Shown: positions 11,401 through 21,097 of the stretch, in pieces
Layout of the letters: each line of letters begins with the position of its first letter
How positions within the stretch are numbered: position 1 is the stretch's first letter
DNA from: Lytechinus variegatus
Taxonomy: Eukaryota; Echinodermata; Echinoidea; Temnopleuroida; Toxopneustidae
Assembly (NCBI RefSeq): GCF_018143015.1
Contig: NC_054746.1
Span: forward strand, 15,429,532 to 15,493,531
Length of the DNA: 64,000 nucleotides
Reading direction: 5' to 3'
Translations under genes and position numbers: made by a program
The notes under the pieces: model-generated
Database searches by the model: none
What the model was told of the DNA's origin: nothing
Seen by the model: the letters and a program-made list of their open reading frames with translations, nothing else

Positions 11401-14400
11401 AACAATTATTTGCTATAGTTACAAACGTATTCTTCATTTGCACATTTAAAAAACTTCAATTTCTGATCGATTGCAAAATATTCCTTGCTACATTGTTGAT
11501 TGGTCAACAGAGCTCATCAATAGTACCCAACATTAGCAAATTCAACTATGAAGTTGACTAATCACATGTTAGATTTTGGCCTTTCATTTGATTAGGATCC
11601 ATATTACCATAATGTAAACCTGAATATAGATCACATTCAACCCCTCATGCAGCATTGCCAGTCATTTGCAATCAATCGCAAGTCAATTTTGGGGTAAACA
11701 ATCATTCATAAGTTTGGCAATCAATTGCAAATTTGTACTTGATTGCTGTCAGCCCTTCTTGCTATATCAAAGCAACAAAATTCAATCTCTAGTTGCGATA
11801 TATATCAACTATAATTGTGCATCAGCAATGTGCAATAAATCACATATATTTCCTTGCAGCATCCTCCTTAGCAAAGAAAACAGGAACACTTACTGAATGT
11901 AGGATCCAATCTGATACATTCTTCGCAATCGTCCAGACCTAGTCTGAACTCTGCTAGCTTCGTGTAGCATGCAGCTCTGTTGCTGTAGAGTTTACTATTA
12001 CTTGGATTCCTTTTGATAGCCTCGGTGTAATGTTTCCTGGCTGTCGGGTAATCACCTGCAAAGACAAAAAAAAATGTAGAATTCATTCTAATAGTGCCAT
12101 TGCCTCAAACAGAAGAATTCCATCTTGATGCCAGATGTCTTTCTTAAGCAAATTAAGTTTTTCAGCACCTAAAATTCAACACTCTCTGCCTGTTAAAGTA
12201 GAGGCACCATTTGAGAAAACTACCACAGAATACACAGTATATATTATAATTCTAAGGCAGACCAAGTAGCAGAGGTAGAACTGAAAAAAAAGATCAAAGG
12301 TATTTCATTGTATTACATTGCACTGATTACGTCAAATATCTGCTATAACAGCGCTTCTCAAACAGTGGTCCGGGAAGCTCTCTCAGGTTGGCCGCGAGAA
12401 GCTCCAGAGGGATAAAAAAATAGGGGAAAAACTTAAGCATATTTAAAAGACCTATCCAAACATGATAAGTGTGATCCATCTACGTGAGTCAAACAAAACT
12501 AAAGCACACTTTGGTATGATAATCATACATGTTGCAAAGCTTGCACATGCACACTATGATAGTTTCGATCTAACTTTGATGTGAACCTCATGTGCATGCA
12601 TATTGTTTATGTAGTTAATTGTCGCCCATTTAACGGATATTTGGGATGCAGATTAGTTCTCAAACTGTTACGAATGGGCTTCAGAGTTGTGCCATGAAAT
12701 TTCACGAATCATTTTTTTTTTCATCAAAATGGACGTCACAAAAAAATGTGAGAGTCAAGGTGGTCCTCGAGGAAAACAAGGTTGAGAAGCACTGTGCTAT
12801 AACTTCCAATAAATAAAGTTCAATAGGTATCTAGGCCCTGTCTTACAAAACATTGTGATAGATCAATTGATCTAAATTTGCATATTTAACACAACTTAAG
12901 ATCAATATCAATTTTGATTTGATTTGTATTGATCGCAACTGTAAGACAGGGCCCCGTAGTGCAATGAGAGTGGACAAAGTTAGTTGTAATTCGAAGCTTT
13001 CATTTCAGGGAAAAAAATCACTGCATTTTACGCACTGAGAAATTACCTTTTTAAGTTCACCCTGACAAAAACTTTGTTGTAAAAATAGCAGAAAAAAAAA
13101 TATTGGTGAAGGCGAGGAAAATCCATTAAAGATTACGAAAGTTACTAGAATTTCCAGTTTTTTTATTTGCAATGTCATAAACAAGCAGCTGTCCCATATT
13201 TTATGTAATGTAAAATGCATAAATTTAAATTTTTAATGGTTGGTGATGACTTATTTTTCATTTCCTTTTTAGGAGTGGGTGTGAAATCATTTGTGTATTG
13301 ATATACTGAACGTACAATAAAAACCATTTTCAATTTTCTGAGGAAACAATATTTCATTGATTTTTACCATACGATATGTAGGAAAGCTGCTCGCTTATGA
13401 TGTCACAGATCAAATAATTGAAATTTTAATAACTTTTATATTCTTTGAAGGATTTTCCACAAACCTTTGCTATTATTCTTATTATTTTTGTGCTATTTTT
13501 ACAATAAACTTTTTTTCAGGGTGAACTTCCCCTTTAAATGCCACTTAGATATATGGCCACAAACCTTTTTTAAATGCAGCATTCCCTAAAGCCTTCTCTT
13601 CCTCTGATTTCTCGGGATTGATATAGGCCAATCTCTCTGCTTCCTTTAACTTCTTCTCAACCTACAAGACAAATATGATAATCATCTTGGGAACTAAAGA
13701 AGGATAACATTATTATTTCCTGAAACAGGGCCCTTACTTCTAGTCATTAAAACAGAGATAGATAGATGGAAATATTGCACTTACCACTAGTGCCTTTTAT
13801 TCATTTAATATGTGAATTATACATATATATATATATATATATATATCCACTAGGTATAGTACAGGTTTAGGTTTCCAAGTTCATGAAATTGCCCATTGCG
13901 AAATAAAAATAAGGCCAAGACAGTACCGTTCGTACAAATAAGGAAAAGCAAGGTGAGTCAAGAATGACAACAGCAGGCAAAATGATTTGACTTCCATGAA
14001 TTGTTGCTCTAAATCCATAAAGGGGCCATTTGCTTCTATTCTCAGATAGCAGTTACCCCCCCCCCCCACACACACACACACACACATACGCTGAAGCAAT
14101 CACACTCCAACAGCACATATAGCCAATTTCAAATTACATCCATTCTAGTCTTAATTCCTCAAATTGCCATTAGCCATATACTTTTCAAGGAAGATCATTC
14201 ATTTCAATGGACAACTAACCCCAAAATATATTCTGACAAAGAAAGTAAGTTCCTTGAACTAAAAATAACATACCCTGACTGAATGTGATTCTAAGCTAAC
14301 AAAACTAAAATCAAGAACAAGCCTTATACAAAAAAAAATGATGAAAGAACTGTCACTTTGGTAGTTTACCTCTTGTCTCTTCTTCAGTGTATCTGGGATT

Positions 14401-17400
14401 CTATTCTCTGCGAGAGACTTGTCGTAATAAAGCATTGCATTTTTTAGATCATCTTCTTTGGTATATGACGATGCAATTCTTGAAAAAGCTCTGAAATGCA
14501 ATGAACGGTTGAATAAATGAGTGTTATTAGGTTATTAAGAAAGTCTTAGATTTATTGCATATCTATATACAAGTAGTCATCTTAAATCATTAAAAAACTA
14601 AAAACTAAACAAATTAATATTAACAGCATCATTATCAATACCAAACTTGCAAAATGGTTGAAAGATTCTTACTTGGCAATCATTTTAAAGTCAGCTCGAT
14701 TCTCCCTGCCAACTTCTACTGCTTTCAAGCAATCCTCCCTGCATAACGCATAATCTCCTTTCTCAAAATGTGCAGCTGTCGTCAAAAGAAAAATAAGGTC
14801 AATTACAACATTGTCCGCTCATCTCAATCAAGATACAAATCACCTGAAACTTGCTTGCTGGTGAAAATATGTGTGTATTAATTACAGCATAGTTGCATAG
14901 CAAACAGTCATTTCGAAATGAAATTACATTAATGCAAAATTGTAAGTAGCTCTTGAGTATATACCACTTATTCTTAAATACTTTGTATATAGCTCCTGAA
15001 ATAATGTTGGGGTTACATTTTTCACTTCTTATAAGAAAGTTTGTATCATTTGCTCTAAAAACTAAATCTAGGATGTATTCTTGGAACATTTGTCAAAGTC
15101 GAAAATACTAATATTAAAAACTGAAGATTGCATAAAGCCTTATCAATTTCAAACTAACACTAGGAAAAACAGTGTCATAATTAGCAACTTAAGGGTCTCA
15201 TTTTACTTACCAGCTCTGTTTGTGATAAACGAGATGTTAGTTCCATCTTTTTCAAAGGCTTGGGTATAGAGTTCAATGGCTTTATCTAAATTCTTCTTCT
15301 TGTATTCAGCATTCCCTTGCTCCTTCAGTTTCAAAGCCTGGTGATGGGAGTATCAAATACTTGTCAAGTTAAATAAAAAAAAATGTTTAATCTGAAGTCC
15401 AATTTTGGGAAGGGTTAAGCACACACGGTGCAGACATATTTGGGCCCACCTTCTACATGTATGAAGTGAAGGGAGGCAGAGCAAGAGCAAAAGTCAGGAC
15501 GTAAGGAGGTGGAAGTAGATACCAATGCAACACTTAAGTTATCAAATGCACATAAATGCTTGATTTTCTGGCACAATCAGCTCCTCCTACAATTGTTCAA
15601 CATATGCAGAGATGCCAACTTTTGGAATTCAGAATTAGGGAGGATTTGCAACCGCCACCAAATTATGTGCGCATAGCGCACATCTCAAGCGCGGAGCGCA
15701 CTACCCTTGCGGCCAAGGTCAAGGGCCTGGCCTGGAAGCTCTGGGTTTCTAGTATGCTCTCTGGTGAAATCTGACCCTTATTTTGGGGCATTTCACATGT
15801 TTTCAAATAAACATTGTTCCCACTTTTTTAACATAAAAAATATCAAATATGCATTTTTACATGTAAAAAAAATTGAGGGGACAAAAGAAGTACCTGTTCA
15901 ACAATAATAATAAGGAGGAATTATCACTATCGGCTAAAGTATAGGCAGGTTATGTTCCACTATAAATCCAGTAAAGAAAAGCTCAGCGCTGGTCCCTTGC
16001 TTGGTGAAATAAAGACAACAGGGTACTAGTGGAGCTCGAAGATCTTGTCTTCGCAATGTCCGTAGGCCTAGGCCTATGCCGTTTGCTCCCGAACGTTAAG
16101 TGCTTCCGAATTATCATCACGACCTCCGTGCTCAACTGAAATGTCCACGCTGCAAATTGCGCAAAATGCATGGTAAATTCCTCTTTCCGACTTCCGAACA
16201 CACAGGTACTGGAGACTGTATTCAGTCTTATACTTCTGAGACCATTTCTTGGTCTTCTTTTGTCGATTTTCCGCCATTTCGTGTCAATATCAACCCATCA
16301 ATACGCCAAAATCACACAACAATATTCCGCCGCACGACTCAACAGATCCAGTGGCCGCGAGCGCACACGCCTCGCGAAGCTAGCCGGGCCTACCGGCCTG
16401 GTGCACAGTGGATTCCCGTTGGGCATATCACATGCACCAGCTTTTCGCTGCTCCTTATTTGTCTACCTTTCACACAGAATTTAGTAGCAGCGAACGTAAT
16501 GGAGTTACTACATGCTAAAGTTAGCAGACGATACATGTCCTTCCAATCCAATTTGATCAATGCAAAAAAATCGTAATTTCGGGAGGATAAGGATGGTAAT
16601 CGTAAGGGCGGGAGTTGGGATGAATTTTCGGGAGCCTCCCGATGAAATCGGGAGGGTTGGCATCTCTGCATATGCCTTGGCCCAAAGCTAAATTAATTTC
16701 CTAAGGTGTATATATTCACGCTTGAATGCTATGCGCCTTCCAGTCTGTCTAAAGATTCGGAAAAGGGTCAAGAGAATTTCGATAGAGCAGAAGATTACAT
16801 CTAAAGCCCTTAGAATACTCAATTGAAGTCAGTTCTGCCTTGGTGTTGACCGAGACTGGCTATATATGGCAGTGAGCCCAAACTTCGCGCGTGTCCATAC
16901 TTCCGAGGACGGTCATAATCTCAAAAACTAGCCAATATCCTTAAAATCTGACACCATTGGTATAAGTTTCTTCAGGATGAGTTCAGTATTCATGAAAATA
17001 TTGACAAAAGATCGGCAAATTTGTCACCGTTAGCACCCGTTCTGAAGAAATGTGATATCCTCAACAAGCATCACAATATCATTTTGCAAGCAGATATCGT
17101 AAAAAATGTGAGCACAATGTGGTACTGACTAATTCTATAGCATTTCGTTGTCAATCTTAAATAAGTATCTCAGAAATTCTCACCTTTAGAGCTTTGAGTT
17201 TTTGTTTAGATCTCTTCAAAAACTTTGTTCCGCGAAGTTAGGTCACACTTTTTCAAAACAGTTTTCCAGCACAGCGCGCATTCGTTGATCGGATTAGAAT
17301 TTTGAGATCGCGATACCAGCGAAACCCCTTGACCTACTTCACATTTTTGTCAATGATTTTATAGTTTACAAATTTGCTGTCAATGTGGTAACTATTTCTT

Positions 17401-19126
17401 AAATTGGTTTTGCATAAATTGTGAATATTTTGTGAAAAAATTTAAGCCTGAAGAATATTTTTGAAAAGTCCGCGAAGTTTGGACACCCCATCATACTGTT
17501 AAGCATTTGTCAAAATAGAAAACCATTGATGCTTTTAACAGTCGTTTGAACTCAGCCCTGGTAAGAACATAAGGAAAAGTGGACACTACATCATCAGCCC
17601 AACTATTTCCATAGTGCATACAGTATAACTGTTCAAACAGAATATTGCTTAATTTTAAAATTCAATAATTGTTATATTTCATCACATTTCGGTGAAATTT
17701 TCAGTGTTCTGCTCAGTGAAAATTATTCTACTCAATTGGATATTTTCTTGGGCCCAAAATATCTTTTAATGGCATATTAATCAGCTCAGTGTTGGCGTTC
17801 AACCAAAGTGCAAAGATGAGGATCATCCAAGAAAACTAGGATATCCTCGCGTCGTAAACAAAAATCATGTCTTGAATTTGAAAATATTGAGATTGTTATG
17901 TGGACAGTTTACGGACGTGTGGTGTGCGTCGCGTAACATTGGGGAAGAATAATAGGAAACAAGATGGTGGCGTAAACATCGGGCAAGTCTCTTCCGTCTT
18001 TTCATATTTTTCTGATATTTTTGATGAATTCTTGTTTAAAAATAAAATCGATAGCGTAGAATTGAAATGGAGGGAACGGTCATGTCAGTCTAGATCTCTA
18101 GACGAAGCCTCCTGACTAGCCTCGCTTTTGTATGGAAATTAGCATTTATAAATGTGATATTTCAATGATTTGTTTAGTTGTGTATACTGTGTTGTATACT
18201 GCACTCTGCAGACCTATTCCCACACACAGCTCATGCAAGCGCAATTCAGCAATGTGAACAAGCTCAGTTTCAGAATGTGGAAATCTGCACTGCAATTCAA
18301 TCTGCGACTGCACTGCGAAGAGCGCCAGCGAATGAACGCAGGTTCTTCTTCTTCTTCCAGTAGTGTGCATAAACCTCCACGGAGTATCGTCGCACAACAG
18401 TTGGTTGTCTATCGGCTAATTAAACGTGTTGCTCGTAGCAAAGCTCGATGAAAATAAGTCCAAAAACGAACGCATATACACTATATACAAATTGTTCTCA
18501 TATTTTGAGTTAGTTTAACGACATCTCTGACTCGTGTCTTGAAGATGTCGATCGATGGTGAGATGACCACATTTTCAGGTAGACCATTCCACAAACGGAT
18601 GGTGTTTGGGAAGAACGTATCCTTCAGTAGTGATGTGCGTGATCGTGGGATTAGAAATCTCTTGCTGCATGCTGTGGCCTCTGGTTGGAGTGTTGAGCGG
18701 TACCAACTGGTCGTCGGGGATGTCAATCAGATGGTTGGTGATTCGGTACATCATAGTAAGCTTCGACACTGCTCTACGATGTTGCAGGGTCTTCCACTGA
18801 AGCGCATCAATCATGGTTGTGACGCTACATCGTCTTGAGTAATTGTTCATCACATAGCGAGCTGCACTCCGTTGCACAGATTCTGCCTTGGAAATGGCTT
18901 TGCTGGTGTGGGGATCCCACACACAACTTGCGTACCGGTACTCCACGATAGGCCGAACAAGTGTGTTGTAACAGGCAGCTTTGGTTTCTCTTTATTTCAC
19001 GATAATGAAATTAAATCTTATATTCAATTATTAACCATAACATCGTAAATAAATCATATACGTCTTTACTGATTCTATAAGGGTTGAAATGCCAAAATAT
19101 TGCACATATATTACCTCGTCTGCCAT
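8366..19126 (-). CDS. STIP1: STIP1/HOP co-chaperone, short form (TPR2A-TPR2B-DP2), 9 coding exons
   Basis: Cytosolic Hsp90 co-chaperone. Exons on the minus strand: 19126-19115, 15337-15211, 14775-14673, 14490-14370, 13661-13565, 12055-11894, 10689-10586, 9989-9814, 8453-8366. All junctions are GT-AG; the lengths sum to 990 nt, giving 329 residues plus stop. TPR2A is about residues 5-115, TPR2B about 140-245 and the DP2 domain about 262-325. The five carboxylate-clamp positions of human TPR2A (K229, N233, N264, K301, R305) fall at K9, N13, N44, K81 and R85, a constant offset of 220, so binding to the Hsp90 C-terminus should be kept. The Hsp70-binding TPR1 and the DP1 domain are absent; family members are usually about 540 residues, although C. 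elegans STI-1 is also short. The ATG is followed by MADE and a splice donor, and an in-frame TGA lies upstream, which supports this start. Orthology is certain; the alternative is a longer isoform using an unseen upstream exon. Confidence 0.93.
9109..9778. mobile_element. MITE-like element with three 160-170-bp tandem monomers
   Basis: Ends gtctcgcctgcat (9109) and its inverse (to 9778) enclose three tandem monomers starting ttgaccc at 9221, 9391 and 9554. Just before the right end a hairpin (gtctcactctgc...gcaggcgagac) is seen. Monomers share tgacctttgaccttggtcat and atgaacta-ccataaact blocks. The layout recalls the bivalve pearl/BIV160 elements, whose monomer is also about 160 bp. It lies in STIP1 intron 8. 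Confidence 0.7.
9814..9989 (-). CDS. STIP1: STIP1 coding exon 8, start of DP2
   Basis: Encodes [17 protein letters not shown] and then [20 protein letters not shown], the first helices of the STI1/DP2 domain with its repeated D/N-P turns. Acceptor GACAG, donor gtaagt, ends in phase 2. Confidence 0.95.
10445..10530. repeat. dispersed repeat, copy 2 of 2
   Basis: Diverged direct copy of the 3214-3300 repeat (tgctctgctaaagccagggt, then tgctacatta and agagacttttgataaag). Confidence 0.6.
10586..10689 (-). CDS. STIP1: STIP1 coding exon 7, end of TPR2B
   Basis: Encodes [20 protein letters not shown] through ALELDSNNK, the last TPR of TPR2B. Acceptor TTCACAG, donor gtaaga, ends in phase 0. Confidence 0.95.
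10690..11893. other. STIP1 intron 6, nothing recognised
   Basis: AT-rich sequence with no frame, motif or inverted-repeat element that I can support. Confidence 0.5.
11894..12055 (-). CDS. STIP1: STIP1 coding exon 6, TPR2B core
   Basis: Encodes [18 protein letters not shown], then [11 protein letters not shown] and [13 protein letters not shown], the strongly conserved TPR2B core. Acceptor TTTGCAG, donor gtaagt, ends in phase 1. Confidence 0.97.
12349..12794. mobile_element. non-autonomous hAT element with 8-bp TSD
   Basis: The element starts cagcgcttctcaa and ends ttgagaagcactg, and is flanked on both sides by tgctataa (12341-12348 and 12795-12802). CAG-starting inverted ends and a perfect 8-bp target duplication are the hAT signature. 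446 bp, no coding capacity. It lies in STIP1 intron 5. Confidence 0.9.
12834..12953. mobile_element. 120-bp fold-back MITE
   Basis: ggccctgtcttaca at the left end and tgtaagacagggcc at the right, enclosing the palindrome gatcaattgatc and AT-rich sequence. Confidence 0.75.
13044..13538. mobile_element. MITE with aagttcaccctg ends
   Basis: aagttcaccctgacaaaaac followed by gttgtaaaaatagca at the left is matched in inverse at the right (tgctatttttacaataaact, then cagggtgaactt). It ends about 27 bp before STIP1 exon 5. Confidence 0.75.
13565..13661 (-). CDS. STIP1: STIP1 coding exon 5, TPR2A-TPR2B linker
   Basis: Encodes [18 protein letters not shown] and the start of TPR2B ([13 protein letters not shown]). 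ERLAYINP is a family signature. Acceptor TTGTAG, donor gtttgt, ends in phase 1. Confidence 0.94.
13818..13848. repeat. (AT)n microsatellite
   Basis: Alternating A and T in STIP1 intron 4. Confidence 0.9.
14370..14490 (-). CDS. STIP1: STIP1 coding exon 4, third TPR of TPR2A
   Basis: Encodes [10 protein letters not shown] (clamp residues K81 and R85) through [20 protein letters not shown]. Acceptor TTTCAG, donor gtaaac, ends in phase 0. Confidence 0.95.
14673..14775 (-). CDS. STIP1: STIP1 coding exon 3, second TPR of TPR2A
   Basis: Encodes AAHFEKGDY through [15 protein letters not shown], matching the second TPR of TPR2A (FEKGDY and EVGREN are diagnostic). Acceptor CAG, donor gtaaga, ends in phase 2. 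Confidence 0.95.
15211..15337 (-). CDS. STIP1: STIP1 coding exon 2, first TPR of TPR2A
   Basis: Begins after acceptor CAG and ends in donor gtaagt. Encodes [15 protein letters not shown] and onward to ITNRA, the first TPR of TPR2A, including clamp residues K9, N13 and N44. Ends in phase 1. Confidence 0.95.
15607..16668 (-). mobile_element. hAT-like relic, copy A, with 6-bp TSD
   Basis: Starts cagagatgccaac and ends gttggcatctctg, with catatg on both sides (15601-15606 and 16669-16674). On the minus strand it carries the start of a transposase with a BED-type zinc finger, broken by a frameshift. An inverted relative, copy B, sits at 37212-38150. It lies in STIP1 intron 1. Confidence 0.8.
15983..16277 (-). 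pseudogene. BED-finger transposase N-terminus, frameshifted
   Basis: Reads [20 protein letters not shown], then ...[15 protein letters not shown] (C-x2-C and a His), then after a frameshift GSKRHRP and [12 protein letters not shown] to a stop. This fits the N-terminal finger of hAT-family transposases. The catalytic domain is missing. Confidence 0.7.
16680..18480. other. STIP1 intron 1 interior, mostly unassigned
   Basis: No exon or RNA gene seen. The part at about 17560-17790 (catcatcagccca, ctgctcagtgaaa) resembles one half of the fold-back element at 63349-63733. Confidence 0.4.
18481..18965 (-). mobile_element. LINE reverse-transcriptase C-terminal relic
   Basis: Minus-strand frame 18946-18575 reads [20 protein letters not shown], then [10 protein letters not shown] and [13 protein letters not shown]. 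After a frameshift near 18670 the other frame continues [20 protein letters not shown] then [12 protein letters not shown]. This is the C-terminal block of CR1/Jockey-group retrotransposon proteins. Confidence 0.85.
19115..19126 (-). CDS. STIP1: STIP1 coding exon 1 (MADE)
   Basis: A 12-nt coding exon (ATG plus three codons) followed by donor gtaata. The genomic frame upstream meets a TGA about 50 nt before the ATG. A tiny first coding exon followed by a 3.8-kb intron is unusual but the join to exon 2 is in frame. Confidence 0.8.
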
Positions 19127-19159
19127 GTTTCCCGTGTACGTTTGTTCCCAAGCTGCTCC

Positions 19160-19172
19160 GAAGCTTCTGGAT
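19160..19172. promoter_or_regulatory. candidate heat-shock element upstream of STIP1
   Basis: gaagcttctggat contains GAA, a two-base gap, TTC, a two-base gap and an imperfect third unit, the nGAAnnTTCn layout bound by HSF. It lies 34-46 nt upstream of the STIP1 ATG. A TATATA string on the minus strand at about 19211-19206 could set the start site just upstream. STIP1 genes are HSF targets in other organisms; use here is inference. Confidence 0.35.
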
Positions 19173-19199
19173 CATTTCTCCAAACAAATTTTCACTAAC

Positions 19200-20100
19200 C
19201 TAAGGATATATAGCTTTTCTTCAAGCTAATATGTTAAAATTAACAACATTAAAGTCACATTACTTCTTTTAAAAAAGTGGAAATTTTCTAATAAAGAAAA
19301 TCAGATACATTTTTCATGCGAATAATTATTTTAATTTCAGATATGTGTTGTGTGAGTGATGGCAAGTCTTGAGCGAAAGAAAAATACCTAGCATAGGACT
19401 ATTGAGCCTTGGAAAAGCCTAGAGAGCTATCGGTAAGTCTACCTATCTCTTTAGAAACTGTAAAGCAAGAAACACATGCTGCAAACTTTGGCACAGCTCG
19501 GATAAGCGATCGCGAGCGAGGGGTATGGGACACGTGTACCCCCCCCCCCCCCAAAAAAAAAAGAGAAAAAAGGCTGGCAAGGCAAAAGCCCGTGGGGGTG
19601 CAATTTGAAATCAGTGTTCGTTGGTAAACACTGATTTCATGAGAAAGTCTGTAAAACAAGCAGTGTTTCCGCTTTGAAGGAAATTACCCGAATTTTGATT
19701 GGTGAGTAATGTAGGCCCGCCTAATACCTCAATAATTATAATTTCCTCTATCTAATAAGTAAGCAATATTCTATTTAAACCACTTATATTCCCCTTTTGA
19801 TGACACTCGCGATATGCGCTCTCATTAATTTGTTTAAAAAATATTAAACCATGAATCCTACTAATAATTACAAAAGTGCTTAAAATCTCAAGTTTTCAGG
19901 AATTAATATCAAAAAATTTAGAGCTGTCATTGGCTTATAAGATTAATGCAAAAATAAAATGTTTATGAATTGCTACTTAATCAAACTGTTTTTTCCTTCA
20001 GAATATCTTGCGCTTGAAAAAGAGTAATGAGAAGAAAGTAATCATTTTAATATGATGACAAAATGTCCCTCGAATGTCCAGGTCCTAGCTAGATCAAAAT
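19200..20100. other. STIP1 upstream flank, no gene seen
   Basis: Contains the sequence taaacactgatttcatgaga at 19624, shared with CCNK intron 5 (46384), and a poly-C/poly-A tract near 19540-19565. Otherwise AT-rich. Confidence 0.4.
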
Positions 20101-20119
20101 AAAAATAATAAAAATATCA

Positions 20120-20580
20120 GCATACGCTTCGCGCTCTTATCATTTATTAAGAGCGATTCATAATATCCACTTCACCATTTTTCTACATAGTGCTTACATT
20201 AGTGCTTATGAATATCAAATATTTTCAGCCCGCACTTCGCGATCACATGATTGATTTCCATGATAAAAAATAAATTTATAGAATGCCCAGACAGTACTAG
20301 ATATAAATCTTAAACACACACAAACTCATATTTATTGAGATACAAAGCTTGTTCTTTATTTAAAACCTGCTTAAATTATCCAGTTTCAAAATAAAAATTT
20401 CTGCTCGCGCTTCACGCTTACATTGTTGTTGATTTTGGATTCCAAACTACCCATTCTTTTCATGATTTAGTTTAGGCCTACAAAACATGAATAGAGTGAC
20501 CCGTTTTTTAGGTCTAAATCTCGGTGTTTTTCCGCTCAGGCTTCGCGCTCGCATTGTTTGATTTTGTATCGCATTTTGCC
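20120..20580 (-). repeat. degenerate inverse array of the mirror-repeat motif
   Basis: Four decayed inverse copies (cttcgcgctc, acttcgcgatcac, gctcgcgcttcacgc, cttcgcgctcgc) at about 20127, 20233, 20403 and 20542. Confidence 0.6.
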
Positions 20581-20606
20581 TAACTACAAACAGTCCACAA
20601 CAAGTC

Positions 20607-20720
20607 CAGGGGCGGATCCAGGATTTTGAAATAGGGGGGGCGCCAGCGGCGAGGGAGCGAAGCGACCGAGCGGGGGGAGGGTGTGGGAGGGGGGATACCC
20701 CCCTCCCACGGCAAGGACTT
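20607..20720. mobile_element. left end of a caggggcggatcc element
   Basis: caggggcggatccagg followed by G/C-rich palindromes (gggaggggggatacccccct). Same start as the element at 21098, but its right end and TSD could not be assigned. Confidence 0.5.
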
Positions 20721-21097
20721 TTTCAAAAAATCATGTCCAAAAGTTGTATTTTGAGAGCACCTTTAGAAGAAAAATGCACACTTAAATCACTGTAACTTCA
20801 TGACTAAAAGACACTGACTCATTTAGGTGCTGGTTTCCAGTCACACACCGTATAAGCGGTCATTCAAAACATACATTTGGCAAAGGCTCTTCACTTGCTT
20901 GCACGAAAGTATTTTTATTCTCCCCCCCCCCAACCCCCACCCCCCCCCCCCCGTCACAAAATCTCCGCTCCTTACGCTGACATATAGCTGCCTATACACA
21001 GCAAACGCGGAGTGGGGTCGACTGGTGATTGAGAATATACAATTTTGCTCCTTGATAATTCGTTGGAATGATTGCTTCGGCGAAACTTAGTTGGGGG

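Noticed and set aside
16100..16576. 158-codon plus-strand frame, and the similar 148-codon minus frame at 37363-37809
   Set aside because: Both are antisense shadows of the BED-finger transposase remnants and their leader.
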